DNA of 64,000 nucleotides, taken from positions 35,919 through 99,918 of the forward strand of contig WRDM01000003.1 in assembly GCA_009783465.1 (NCBI GenBank), given 5' to 3'. Positions 36,206 through 44,877 of this stretch are shown piece by piece. The notes beneath the pieces were generated by a model. It worked only from the letters and a program-made list of their open reading frames with translations, searched no databases and had not been told where the DNA came from. The position numbers and the translations under genes were made by a program. Positions within the stretch are counted from its first letter, which is position 1, and each line of letters begins with the position of its first letter. Source of the DNA: Phycisphaerae bacterium (GTDB lineage Bacteria; Planctomycetota; Phycisphaerae; SM23-33).

Positions 36206-37319
36206 ATGGCTGATCTTGACAATCTGGCCCCGACCATCGAAACCCTTTACGCCCGGATCGTCGCTATCCGGGACTCTCTTTGACGTCCCTGGCAAAACGC
36301 AGCAAATGGCTGTCCTGGAAGAAAAAATGGGAGCGGCCGGGTTCTGGGATAATCAGGAAGCCGCCCAGAAGATCGTGACGCAGCTCAAAGCCCTCAAGGC
36401 CGTCGTCGCGCCCGTGACCGACCTCGTGCAGAAAGTCGAGGACCTCCAGGTGCTCCACGAATTGGCCAAGGAGGAGGCGTCTGCCGACGCGCTCGCCGAG
36501 GCGGCCGGTGAGGCAGACCGGCTGGCGAAGCAACTCGAACAGGTCGAGTTAAAGACGCTGCTGTCAGGCCCGCACGACGCGGGCAACTGCTACTTTTCCA
36601 TTCACGCCGGCGCGGGCGGCACGGAAGCGTGCGACTGGGCCGAGATGCTCCTTCGTATGTATCTGCGTTACGGCGAGCGGAACGGATTGGCCATCACCGA
36701 GGTCGACCGCACCGACGGCGAGGAGGCGGGCATCCGCTCGGTGACGCTGCACATCACCGGGCCTTACGCGCACGGGTATCTCTCCTGCGAGCGGGGCGTG
36801 CATCGGCTGGTGCGGGTCAGCCCCTTCAACGCGCAGGACAAACGCCAAACCAGCTTCGCCAGCGTGGAAGTGACGCCCGAACTGGACGACGTCGACGTGG
36901 ACATCGACTGGGAAAAGGACGTCCGCAAGGATTTGTTCTGCGCCAGCGGCGCCGGAGGACAACACGTCAATAAGACCGCTAGCGCCGTCCGGCTGACCCA
37001 CCAGGCCACCGGCATCGTCGTACAGTGTCAGAACGAGCGCAGCCAGCACAAAAACATGGCCGAGGCCCGCAAAATGCTCGCCAGCAAGCTGTACCAGTTG
37101 GAGGCGGCCAAGCGCGACGCGGAGCTGTCGAAAATGTACGGCAACAAGGGCGAGATCGCGTTCGGCTACCAGATCCGCTCGTATGTGCTGTACCCGTACC
37201 AACTGGTCCGCGACGAACGCACGGACTTGAAAAGCAGCCAGACGGACAAAGTGCTCGACGGCGACATCCAGGATTTCCTCGACGCGTATTTACGGCACCG
37301 CGCGGCGGGGAAGAAGTAG
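36206..37319 (+). CDS. prfB: Peptide chain release factor 2 with programmed +1 frameshift
   Basis: Codons 1-25 (36206-36280) end with CTT followed by in-frame TGA (36281-36283) and C, the classical CTT-TGA-C slippage site. A +1 shift skipping T36281 restores the long frame (36282-37319), giving 370 residues. AGGGAG lies 7 nt before the ATG. The anticodon-like SPF tripeptide occurs in VRVSPFNAQDKRQTSFAS, and the catalytic GGQ in SGAGGQHVNKTASAVRL near residue 250. It terminates translation at UGA and UAA, and its own scarcity raises frameshifting. The upstream Shine-Dalgarno-like stimulator is weak (CCGGGAC). Confidence 0.96.
36278..36284 (+). promoter_or_regulatory. prfB recoding site
   Basis: CTTTGAC: leucine codon CTT, stop TGA, then C, a weak termination context. 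Both frames around it are conserved RF2 sequence, so this is a recoding event, not a sequencing error. Confidence 0.93.
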
Positions 37320-37322
37320 CCG

Positions 37323-38489
37323 TTATCGCGGCAGCGGTTCTGTGCCCTCGTTCAGTATCTTCATGTACTGCGCATACGCATACAGGCGGCCACGGCGCTT
37401 GCCAGTGATTTCGCGGAGGATCTTCATTTTCTCCAGGGCTTCCACGGCGGCGCGAGCGGTTGGGGTTGTCACCTGCAACGCTTCGGCTACACGGGCGATC
37501 GACAGGATTGGATTTCGCTGAAGAAGTTGATGGACTCGCTGCACGGTGCCAGCCTGGCGGCCAATCACTTCGATCTTCCGCCGGTCGTTGTCGAACAAGA
37601 CCAGGATCGCCTTGGCCGTGTTGGACGCCTGCTGCGCCGTGTCGCGGATCCCCTCCAGAAAAAATCGCAGCCAGCCAAGCCAATCGCCCTGGATCCGAAC
37701 CTGTTGAAGCCACTCGTAATACGTCTGCCGTCGCTGCTTGAAATACAGGGAAAGATATAAGAGCGGCTCCTGCAACGCGCCCTCAGCGCACAGGATCAAC
37801 GTGATCAACAGCCGTCCCAGCCGCCCGTTACCGTCCAGGAACGGGTGGATCGTCTCAAACTGCACATGGGCCAACGCCGCCTTGATCAGCACGGGCGTCC
37901 GTCGGGGCTGATCGTGCAGGAATTTCTCCAGATTCCCTAGGCAGTGGATGACTTGTTCCCACGGCGGAGGCACAAACACCGCGTTGCCCGGGCGCGTGCC
38001 GCCGATCCAGTTCTGGCTCCGCCGAAACTCACCCGGCGACTGCCGGCTGCCGCGTCCCTTGGCCATCAGAACCGCATGGATTTCCTTCAGCAACCGTAAC
38101 GACAACGGAAACCCGTCCTCGCGAATCCGTCGCAACCCGTACGTCATCGCCGCGACGTAATTGGACACTTCCTGTACATCGTCAATCGACATGCCAGGGA
38201 ACAGATGGCTCTCATGCAACACAAGATCCGTAAGGGATGATTGCGTTCCTTCGATCTGCGACGATAACAGGGCTTCCTTGCGAATGTATCCATACAGAAA
38301 AACCGAGGAATCCGGTAAAATCGCCGTCAATCCATCCAGGCGACCCAGCGCGAGATTGGCTTGTTCCAGCAAATCCTGATCAGCCTCTGCCAGCATCAGC
38401 GGCGGATCGGGAGGCAGCGGGGCGGGCACAAAGGCCTCAAACGCCTCACCGGCCGTCGAACATCTGACGTAAGACCCGCTCGCTTTCAT
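37323..38489 (-). CDS. Fic family AMP transferase
   Basis: 388 residues, Fic_N plus Fic domain plus C-terminal winged helix. The catalytic loop is HPFLDGNGRLGR near residues 213-224. An N-terminal autoinhibitory motif S/T-x-x-x-E-G is seen as SSQIEG near residue 76, so this is a class II Fic. The C-terminal part has ILSIARVAEALQVTTPTARA, a helix-turn-helix that could bind DNA near its own promoter. It adds AMP (or another group) to target proteins. Related proteins occur as stand-alone regulators or toxin-like genes; no antitoxin gene is adjacent. The promoter region contains a 12-bp-arm palindrome at 38530-38565. Confidence 0.92.
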   Translation of the reverse strand: MKASGSYVRCSTAGEAFEAFVPAPLPPDPPLMLAEADQDLLEQANLALGRLDGLTAILPDSSVFLYGYIRKEALLSSQIEGTQSSLTDLVLHESHLFPGMSIDDVQEVSNYVAAMTYGLRRIREDGFPLSLRLLKEIHAVLMAKGRGSRQSPGEFRRSQNWIGGTRPGNAVFVPPPWEQVIHCLGNLEKFLHDQPRRTPVLIKAALAHVQFETIHPFLDGNGRLGRLLITLILCAEGALQEPLLYLSLYFKQRRQTYYEWLQQVRIQGDWLGWLRFFLEGIRDTAQQASNTAKAILVLFDNDRRKIEVIGRQAGTVQRVHQLLQRNPILSIARVAEALQVTTPTARAAVEALEKMKILREITGKRRGRLYAYAQYMKILNEGTEPLPR

Positions 38490-38529
38490 TATGGGTTTCC
38501 TAAAGAAAGGATGCTTTCCTAATACAATC

Positions 38530-38565
38530 GACTAAGAAAAGATAATACGTGAACTTTTCTTAGTC
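38530..38565. promoter_or_regulatory. Palindrome upstream of fic
   Basis: Perfect 12-bp arms GACTAAGAAAAG (38530-38541) and CTTTTCTTAGTC (38554-38565), spacer 12 nt. TTTCCTAA repeats lie between it and the fic start. It may be the operator for the winged-helix part of the Fic protein or a terminator. Confidence 0.5.
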
Positions 38566-38656
38566 AAACAGGATATGAAAGCGGACTTTCATTGTCACTC
38601 GCCGTTCGCCAGGCCACGGCCGCCCCGCCAAACACAAACTTGTGCACCTTGGTCAT
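38564..38656 (-). CDS. Possible 30-residue small protein upstream of fic
   Basis: ATG at 38656 has AGAGG 7 nt upstream. The predicted peptide starts MTKVHKFVFGGAAVAWRTAS. It has no recognised relative and overlaps the palindrome upstream of fic. It could be a truncated gene remnant. Low confidence. Confidence 0.25.
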   Translation of the reverse strand: MTKVHKFVFGGAAVAWRTASDNESPLSYPV

Positions 38657-38669
38657 CGTGACCTCTGAA

Positions 38670-38763
38670 ATGACAGACTGTTAGGCGCCGGCGTATGAAT
38701 CATTAGGCCAAATCTTCCATAAGCCCGCGCCTAACAGTCTAACTGCCTAATCGTCTAACAGTC
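38670..38763. repeat. Inverted repeat downstream of yajC
   Basis: CAGACTGTTAGGCGC and GCGCCTAACAGTCT arms surround a core with CCATAAGCCCGCG similar to the centre of family B. Confidence 0.8.
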
Positions 38764-38770
38764 TGCCGCC

Positions 38771-39265
38771 CTACTTCTGCCCATCTTTTCTCTCGGCCTC
38801 GCTCATGGAGTCGTCGCCGATGCCGCGGATGGCCCAGCGGGCGAGTTTGATGCGGGTGGTGTCGTCGATTTTGACGATCACGTCCTTCTCGCGAACCTCC
38901 GCCACCGTGCCAATGATGCCGCCGATCGACGTCACCGTGTCGCCCTTCTTGATCGCGTCGAGCATCTCGCGGCGTTTGGCTTCCTGCTTTTTGCGGCTGC
39001 GGGAGGAGAAGACGAACATCACCACCAGCAGGCCGATCATGAGCGGCAGCAGCCAACTGCCGAACCCGCCGTCCTCGTTCCTTCGTTCCTGCGGCCCCTG
39101 GCCTTCGGCCGTTCCGGTGCCGGTGCCGGCCCCCTCGCCGCCGGGCGCGGGGGGGGCTTGATTTCTCCCCGGCGTGATGACCGTGTCGTCCTGGGCGAAC
39201 GCGGGCGCGATCGTGAAGGCGGCCAACAGGGCAAGGCACAGGCTCAGCGTGAGACGTTTGTTCAT
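38771..39265 (-). CDS. yajC: Preprotein translocase subunit YajC, with signal peptide
   Basis: 164 residues. YajC is an accessory subunit of SecDF. A membrane segment WLLPLMIGLLVVMFVFSSRS is followed by the typical QEAKRREMLDAIKKGDTVTS, then GGIIGTVAEV. Unlike the roughly 110-residue E. coli protein, this one has an N-terminal signal peptide (MNKRLTLSLCLALLAAFTIA...AFAQ) and a Gly/Pro-rich linker, a layout also found in planctomycetes. Confidence 0.93.
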   Translation of the reverse strand: MNKRLTLSLCLALLAAFTIAPAFAQDDTVITPGRNQAPPAPGGEGAGTGTGTAEGQGPQERRNEDGGFGSWLLPLMIGLLVVMFVFSSRSRKKQEAKRREMLDAIKKGDTVTSIGGIIGTVAEVREKDVIVKIDDTTRIKLARWAIRGIGDDSMSEAERKDGQK

Positions 39266-39587
39266 AATCCACGTTCCTTTTGTCAGGGTCAGCCAGCCGA
39301 GGCCGGCAGTATTCTTCGCCGATATTGTAGGCGAAAAGCCGGGGCATTGTCCATTTCCGCGGCGGGGACGTCAATAAAATAGTCGCTCGATTTGCGAGGC
39401 GTGTTGGTGAAAAAGGACCTGTAGTGACAGGGAACCGTTTCGTTGACTCGTTAACTGGTTAACTCGTTGACTGGTGGACTGGATGATCGCTCCGTCGAGT
39501 TAACGTGTTAACGAATTAACGAAACGGTTCCCTCGAACCAACGGTTGATTTCACCGTCGAGTTCGAAACATTCTCTCCACGATGTTG
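39266..39587. repeat. Gene-free gap with family J-like palindrome
   Basis: GGGAACCGTTTCGTT near 39430 and AACGAAACGGTTCCC near 39520 form the outer arms. Between them are GTTAACTGGTTAACTCG-type units (39438-39520). The rest holds the yajC upstream region; no gene was recognised. Confidence 0.75.
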
Positions 39588-39914
39588 TCATCCCCGATAC
39601 GCCCGCAGGGCTTGTCGGCCTTTGTTGAGTCGGCCCAGTCGGTCGCGGGTGTCGGCCAATCGGTCGGCCAGGGAGAGTTCCAACGCGCTGTGCAGCGAAC
39701 GGATTTCCGCCAGATCGGCGGCAAATTCCTCCGCCAGGCCACCCGACGTCGCGCCGGCCACCGTTTGCAGCCGCTGCGTCGTCTCGCGCATCAGCTCGAC
39801 CAACTCCTCCAGCCGCTCGTCGCGAAGTAACGCCTGCTGCTCCTGAAGCCGCCGCTTCAACTCCGTCAACTCCCGCGAAAACGTCGATGAATCTCGTTGG
39901 GATCGTTCGGTCAT
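39588..39914 (-). CDS. Small coiled-coil protein at the end of the flagellar cluster
   Basis: 108 residues, highly charged and helical, with heptad-like RELTELKRRLQEQQALLRDE and LVELMRETTQRLQ. No family is recognised with certainty. Size, helical nature and location suggest an export chaperone of the FliT/FlgN type or another flagellar accessory protein, but this is inference. GAGG lies 4-5 nt before the ATG. Confidence 0.55.
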   Translation of the reverse strand: MTERSQRDSSTFSRELTELKRRLQEQQALLRDERLEELVELMRETTQRLQTVAGATSGGLAEEFAADLAEIRSLHSALELSLADRLADTRDRLGRLNKGRQALRAYRG

Positions 39915-39973
39915 GTGTCCTCACGTCCAAAGGCGAACGCATGTACATTTTCCGGTTTCTCGCGTGACCGGCG

Positions 39974-40103
39974 TGTTCGGCGCCACTGGCCGCAGGCCCT
40001 GCCAGTTTGCGTTGTAGGCCGCTGTGACAGCCAAAACGTTCTGTCGTTCACAACGTTTTACAACGCAAAATGGCAGGGCCTGCGGCCAGTGGCGCCTGAA
40101 CAC
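39974..40103. repeat. Family A palindromic element (copy 2)
   Basis: The arms GGCGCCACTGGCCGCAGG (from 39979) and its complement (ending 40096) match the copy at 549-666. It fills the junction between the small coiled-coil gene and the TPR gene. Confidence 0.9.
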
Positions 40104-40153
40104 GAAACCCGTGTGAAAGAGAGGAATATCCATGCGTTTGCCCTGTCCTCGCG

Positions 40154-40780
40154 TCACGCCGTCATGGGTTGTTGCCTCAGCCGGTACGTCACGTCGTCCA
40201 GCAGTTTCTGCGCGTCGGGCTTGTCCGGATCGAGCGCCAGCACCGTCAGCAGGGCGTCCTGCGCCCGCAGCAACTGGCCCTCACGGGCGTACAGCGACGC
40301 CAGGCAGAACAACACGCTCGTGTCGCCGGGATGGCGGTCGAGGTAGCGTTCAAGATAATGAATGATTTTGCCGAACGTCCCCATCTGGCAGGACGCCTGG
40401 AACAACCCCAGCAGAGCGACGAGATTGTCGCTGTTGAACTGGAGGCACTGGAGGTAAAAATCGAACGCGCCAGCAAAATCGCGACGCTGCTGGCAGACCA
40501 TCGCCAGGCCGCTGTAGGCCTCGGCGCACGCGGGATTCAGCCGCCGCGCGTCGTCAAAGGCCGACGCCGCCGAATCCAGCCGCCCCTGCTGCAACGCCAC
40601 CACGCCAAGCCCCACCAGCGGGGCCGACTGCTCCGGCGACAACTCCGCCGCCTGCCGATAGCACCGCCACGCCTCGCCGTGCCGCCCGAGCGTCGCGTAA
40701 CAATCGCCCAGCTCCTTCAGCACCCGATAGTGCAAATCGACGCCGTCCTCAATTTCAAACCCTTCCGCGTCCAGCTTCAT
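40154..40780 (-). CDS. TPR protein of the flagellar/glycosylation cluster
   Basis: 208 residues with about five TPR units, for example YRVLKELGDCYATLGRHGEA and AYSGLAMVCQQRRDFAGAF. It is probably an adaptor or chaperone. AAGG lies 8 nt before the ATG. It is the next gene after two glycosyltransferase genes, which also carry TPR-like sequences. No membrane segment or signal peptide is seen, so it should be cytoplasmic. Confidence 0.75.
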   Translation of the reverse strand: MKLDAEGFEIEDGVDLHYRVLKELGDCYATLGRHGEAWRCYRQAAELSPEQSAPLVGLGVVALQQGRLDSAASAFDDARRLNPACAEAYSGLAMVCQQRRDFAGAFDFYLQCLQFNSDNLVALLGLFQASCQMGTFGKIIHYLERYLDRHPGDTSVLFCLASLYAREGQLLRAQDALLTVLALDPDKPDAQKLLDDVTYRLRQQPMTA

Positions 40781-40842
40781 GACTCACGCCTTTTCGGTTT
40801 TCGTAACGTTTGTCTGCCACCACGACAGCCGCCAAGGAAACA

Positions 40843-40967
40843 AGCGACAAGTGACCAGCGACAAGAGAAGGAATGTCTTGCCTTTCAAAATCGTTGCTTC
40901 CCACGAGAGCGACGAAACACGACAGGCGTATCCTTCTCTGGTCGCTTGTCGCTGGTCACGTGTCGCT
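40843..40967. repeat. Family I palindromic element (copy 2)
   Basis: AGCGACAAGTGACCAGCGAC left, GTCGCTGGTCACGTGTCGCT right; the same arms are seen at 35932-36040. Confidence 0.9.
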
Positions 40968-40973
40968 TCGCAC

Positions 40974-42527
40974 TCAGCCTTCCGTCATCATCGCCTGCGC
41001 CTGCTCCAACAATGCCGCCGCCTGGTCGTGTCGACTGTGCTTCCGCGACAGCCGGGCTTCCTGCAACAGCAGGGCCGGCGTCGGGCGGGCGTCGTTGATC
41101 GTCCGCAGCATCGCCGCCGCCCGCGACGAAGCCGCCTGCCCGCCGGACTCCGCCAACGCCACCGCAAGCCGCTCCCGCAACAACTCCACGTTCGACTGCG
41201 ACGCGAGCATCTGCTCGTACACCCAGGCCGCCTGAACAAAATCGCCCTCCGCCTCCAGATGCTTGGCCTGCTGCAAGCCCTCGTCGTACTGAAAAGGCCG
41301 CCGCGACGGATCGGGCGTCTGGAAACGGATGTTGCACGCCTCCATGCTGGCACGAACGCCCAGTGTGGGATAGCGTCGCCGGGCCTCGAGGACCTCCTCG
41401 CGACGGACGACGACGGACCAGTGCGCCTCGTCGGCGGTGGCGGCGAGATAGCCCACGCCAGGCCGATCGTCGTGCCACAACGCATGCACCGCCGTCTCGA
41501 TCCACCCGTTCTCGATCTTCAACCCGCCGGGCACGACAGCGACAAAATCGCCCGCCGCCCGCGCCAACGCGGCATCGAACCGCTCCGCCGACGAGGCCGA
41601 CTCCGCCGGCACGCGGACCAGGCCCGGCATGTGCGAATCCAGCCGATCCAATGCCGCCGCCGGCAACGGCAGCAGCACTTGATACGGCACGTACGTCCAC
41701 AACCACAGGTCGCGCAACTGCTGCCCGGCGGCCGCGTCCATGCCGTCAGGCTGGAGGATGATCGACGTGTCCTTCATCATCGGCCAGGGCTTGGCGGGTC
41801 GGCCGGCGCGGATCGCCAGGATGTTGCGGAGATACTCGGCCTTGTCCTTTCGCATGCGATACGAGATGCGGTCACTGTTGGCGACGGCGGCGTAGTATTC
41901 GCCCGTGATGTCGCGGATGTGCGTGAAATCGCTGAAAAACGCCAGCCGCCGCGTCATGTCCCAGTCGATCAACACGCGGATGTCTTCGTTATACGGCCCC
42001 GTTTTGGCGATCAGGTCCAGCCGGTGCATCATGCACACGTGCAGCGTGTGATTGAAATGCAGCATGAAAAATCGGTCGAAATCCCGCGAGATATTGACCG
42101 ACTTCCCCAGCACGGTCCGGCTGCCGTCGGGCTCGACGCGACAGAACACTTTGTACAAGTCGCTGTACGCGACGCCGGCGTCCGTGTCGCCCTCGAGCGT
42201 CTCCACCAGCCGACGCACGTGATGCGGATAGAACAAATCGTCGTCGCCCAGATACGCCACGTACTTGCCCTGGGCGTACTGCAACGCCTGATTGAACGAA
42301 TACGCCAGGCCTCGATTTTCGCGGCGGTCGATGTGAATGACCCGCTCGTCGTTGGCAGCCGACACGATGTCACCGACGCTCTGCCCGCCGTCGTTGACGG
42401 CGATCACCTGGAGATGGCGATACTCCTGGCCGAGAATGCTCGCCAGGGCGTCGGCAAAAAACCGCCGCCGATTGAACGTGCTGATGAGCACCGTCACCAG
42501 CGGGCCTGATTTTCCGTGTGTCGTCAT
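40974..42527 (-). CDS. Family 2 glycosyltransferase with C-terminal helical repeats
   Basis: 517 residues. The GT-A fold starts PLVTVLISTFNRRRFFADAL and has the donor/metal motif YLGDDDLFYPHH near residue 95 and IDWDMTRRLAF later. The C-terminal third is helical with TPR-like segments (EGDFVQAAWVYEQMLASQ; HDQAAALLEQAQAM). Located after flgL in the flagellar cluster and next to a glycosyltransferase-methyltransferase, it probably adds sugars to flagellin or another export substrate; this is inference from context. Confidence 0.85.
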   Translation of the reverse strand: MTTHGKSGPLVTVLISTFNRRRFFADALASILGQEYRHLQVIAVNDGGQSVGDIVSAANDERVIHIDRRENRGLAYSFNQALQYAQGKYVAYLGDDDLFYPHHVRRLVETLEGDTDAGVAYSDLYKVFCRVEPDGSRTVLGKSVNISRDFDRFFMLHFNHTLHVCMMHRLDLIAKTGPYNEDIRVLIDWDMTRRLAFFSDFTHIRDITGEYYAAVANSDRISYRMRKDKAEYLRNILAIRAGRPAKPWPMMKDTSIILQPDGMDAAAGQQLRDLWLWTYVPYQVLLPLPAAALDRLDSHMPGLVRVPAESASSAERFDAALARAAGDFVAVVPGGLKIENGWIETAVHALWHDDRPGVGYLAATADEAHWSVVVRREEVLEARRRYPTLGVRASMEACNIRFQTPDPSRRPFQYDEGLQQAKHLEAEGDFVQAAWVYEQMLASQSNVELLRERLAVALAESGGQAASSRAAAMLRTINDARPTPALLLQEARLSRKHSRHDQAAALLEQAQAMMTEG

Positions 42528-42537
42528 GTCGTCTCAC

Positions 42538-42650
42538 GTGACGCGGACATCCTGCCCGCGCCGGATGGGCAAGACATCCGCATCGTCTTGCCGTCTTCCA
42601 TTGACCAAACTGATAGAACGCACAGCGCGGGCGAGACGCCCGCGCCACGT
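42538..42650. repeat. Family E element between GT2 and glycosyltransferase-methyltransferase genes
   Basis: CACGTGACGCGGACATCCTG at one end and GCGGGCGAGACGCCCGCGCC near the other. Its left tip lies in the leader of the GT2 gene and includes the region 10 nt before that ATG. Confidence 0.8.
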
Positions 42651-42652
42651 TT

Positions 42653-44803
42653 TCATGCCTGTTTATACGCCGCCAGCCATAGATGAATGCCGATGGCCCC
42701 GTCGGCGTCGAGGATCGTTTCCATCGTCCGCATCGTCAGGCCGGCGGTGCGAACCAGGTCCAGCAATCCCGCCGCGTCAAGCCAGTTTTCGATCGGCTGT
42801 TCGGACCAGCCCTTGCCGTGGGCTTGCCGGAAGTGCTCGTTGAGCGCCCGCGCGATCGGACGATTGGGCGTGGTCAGCAGCAGCAGGCCGCTGGGCTTGA
42901 GGCAGCGACGGGCCAACTCCAGATACCGCAACTGGTCGGACGTTTCGAGGTGCTCAATCACCTCGATCGACGTGACGACGTCGAACGCCTCAGCCGGCAG
43001 GTGGACGTCAAAAAAACTGCCGCACAAAAACGTGCCACCCGGACAGTTGGCCCTGGCCGACTCGATGCCCGACGCGGACCAGTCAACGCCCGTGACGTCG
43101 CCAAATTCCGCCAGCCGACGCGCCATCAGCCCGCGGCCGCAGCCGAAATCCAGCATGGCAAGCCGCCCGCGCGTCATGGAGCGGAGCGCGCCAATGACTT
43201 TGTCGTGCCTGGCGCGTTCCCAGGCATTCTCGGTGCCGCGCATCGCACTGCCGGCGGGCGAATTGGCCGACCAGAATTGATCGTAAAACGCCTGACCGCC
43301 ACGTGACGAGGGGGGCCCATCCGCGTTCGTGCATGGAACCGGTTTGTCCTCTTCCGTCGTCCGGGCCGATGAATCGCACCCGCGGGCCAGACGCCCGCGC
43401 CATGTCGGCGGGCCTTGCGACTCCAACCGACACAGCAGCGCGTCCACCGACCGCAATTGCCGCTCCAGCGAAAACCCTTGCTCAACATACGCGCGGTACT
43501 CGCGCGGCGTATAGGAGGTCTCCGTCACCAGCCGGCAAAACTCCGCCGGCGTCCGCCACAAAAATTCCTTCGGATATAGCGACGCCGCGCCAGGAAACGC
43601 GTGAATCACCGGCTTCAAACCCGTCGCCATGCCTTCGAGCAGGCTGCAGTTGTGGCCTTCGATCACGCTGCCAAGCAACAGGTAGTGTTTGTCGGCCAGG
43701 TACGCCGGCACGGCCGCCGGCTCGATAAACCCATCAAACCGCACCGCGTCGGCCAGGCCCAATTCCTTCGCCATGTGCGGCAGATACTGACGCAACGTCT
43801 CGTCGGCCCACTGCCCGGCGAAAAACAGCCGATACTCCGGGTCCTGCTGGTACAACGCGTGAAAACATTGGAGCAGCAGCGGATGATTTTTGACCGGCCT
43901 GATGTTCGCCAGCGCGACCAGGTTCTTGCCCCGAGGCCGATCAACGAGCGGAAACCGCGCGACGTCCACGCCGTTGGGAATGACGTGCACGCGCGTTTTT
44001 CGTTCGATGTCGCCCACCCGCGAACGCAGGTGATCCATCACCGCGCTGTTGCCGACCGTGATGAGGTCGTCGACGTTTTCCCAGCGAATCTGGTCGATCG
44101 TCGGCAGATAGGCTTCGTACCGATGCAGCCGCACGACGATCTTGCACGTTTTCGGCAGCATGGTGGCGGTGACGACCTGCTGGGTTGCCCACTCGAAAAA
44201 CGCGATGTCACACCAGGCCAGCAGGCTGGCCATGCCTTCGGGCGAATAGTCCGTGCAGACGTGCGTTTCGTAGCGGTCGGCGGTGAAATTGTAGATGTCC
44301 TGAAGGAACGTGAACTGCTTCGAGTCGCAAAAAAACGCCACGCGAGGCCGAAGGTGCCGCAGGTTGGTCAGCATCGGCGTGAGGACTTCCTGTTCCGGCC
44401 AGGCCGCCCGCGACGCCAACAGGGCCTCGATCGCGCCGCCAATGTCGTCGCGGACGAGAAACGTCTGCGCGGTCCGGTTGACGAACTCGGGCGTGAGCAG
44501 CCCGTCGGCGTACAGGCGGGCGAACAAGTCCATCGCCTCGGCCGGCTGATCCGCCGCGAGGCACGCCTCGGCCAGGTTCACCAGACACCGCGGATCGCCC
44601 GTAACCTCCACCGCCCGCCGTAAATGCTCGACGGCAGGCTCGTGACGACCCAAGGCCGACAAAATCGTCCCCGCGTCATTCAACGCCTCGCCGTCCCGCG
44701 GACACGAAACCAGATACTCCTGAATGCACGCGAGCGCGCCCTCCAGGTCGTTCCGCTGGGCCAATTGCAGACCCTTCTCATACAAGGCATTCGATGCCGT
44801 CAC
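42653..44803 (-). CDS. TPR-GT4-methyltransferase multidomain protein
   Basis: 716 residues. TPR-like N terminus (about 1-135), a GT-B glycosyltransferase domain (about 140-475; HVIPNGVDVARFPLVDRPR, VIEGHNCSLLEGMATGLKPV), and a C-terminal SAM methyltransferase (about 530-716; LDFGCGRGLMARRLAEFG, TSIEVIEHLE). Between the last two domains a family E element contributes about 35 residues (WRGRLARGCDSSA, then PCTNADGPPSSRGG). Start is GTG 44803 with GGGAG 6 nt upstream. A sigma-54 promoter match lies at 44853-44868. A role in flagellin glycan assembly and O-methylation is inferred from position after flgL. Confidence 0.88.
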   Translation of the reverse strand: MTASNALYEKGLQLAQRNDLEGALACIQEYLVSCPRDGEALNDAGTILSALGRHEPAVEHLRRAVEVTGDPRCLVNLAEACLAADQPAEAMDLFARLYADGLLTPEFVNRTAQTFLVRDDIGGAIEALLASRAAWPEQEVLTPMLTNLRHLRPRVAFFCDSKQFTFLQDIYNFTADRYETHVCTDYSPEGMASLLAWCDIAFFEWATQQVVTATMLPKTCKIVVRLHRYEAYLPTIDQIRWENVDDLITVGNSAVMDHLRSRVGDIERKTRVHVIPNGVDVARFPLVDRPRGKNLVALANIRPVKNHPLLLQCFHALYQQDPEYRLFFAGQWADETLRQYLPHMAKELGLADAVRFDGFIEPAAVPAYLADKHYLLLGSVIEGHNCSLLEGMATGLKPVIHAFPGAASLYPKEFLWRTPAEFCRLVTETSYTPREYRAYVEQGFSLERQLRSVDALLCRLESQGPPTWRGRLARGCDSSARTTEEDKPVPCTNADGPPSSRGGQAFYDQFWSANSPAGSAMRGTENAWERARHDKVIGALRSMTRGRLAMLDFGCGRGLMARRLAEFGDVTGVDWSASGIESARANCPGGTFLCGSFFDVHLPAEAFDVVTSIEVIEHLETSDQLRYLELARRCLKPSGLLLLTTPNRPIARALNEHFRQAHGKGWSEQPIENWLDAAGLLDLVRTAGLTMRTMETILDADGAIGIHLWLAAYKQA
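43300..43403. mobile_element. Family E element inserted in frame between GT and methyltransferase domains
   Basis: CACGTGACGAGGGGGG at one tip, GCGGGCCAGACGCCCGCGCC at the other. The gene stays open through it. Read in a frame different from the three copies in the exosortase, FlgA and FliK. Confidence 0.7.
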
Positions 44804-44852
44804 AAGCGTCTCCCGCGCGAAAATTGTGCGCTACCATTGATGTTTCACGTAA

Positions 44853-44868
44853 TGCAAGAACTGTGCCA
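44853..44868 (-). promoter_or_regulatory. Sigma-54 promoter upstream of the glycosyltransferase-methyltransferase gene
   Basis: The minus strand reads TGGCACAGTTCTTGCA, a full match to TGGCACR-N4-TTGCW. The start of transcription would be near 44843, leaving a leader of about 40 nt before GTG 44803. Confidence 0.65.
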
Positions 44869-44877
44869 GGAACGACA

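Noticed and set aside
36206..36283. Frameshift error in prfB
   Set aside because: The break is exactly at the known CTT-TGA-C recoding site of RF2.
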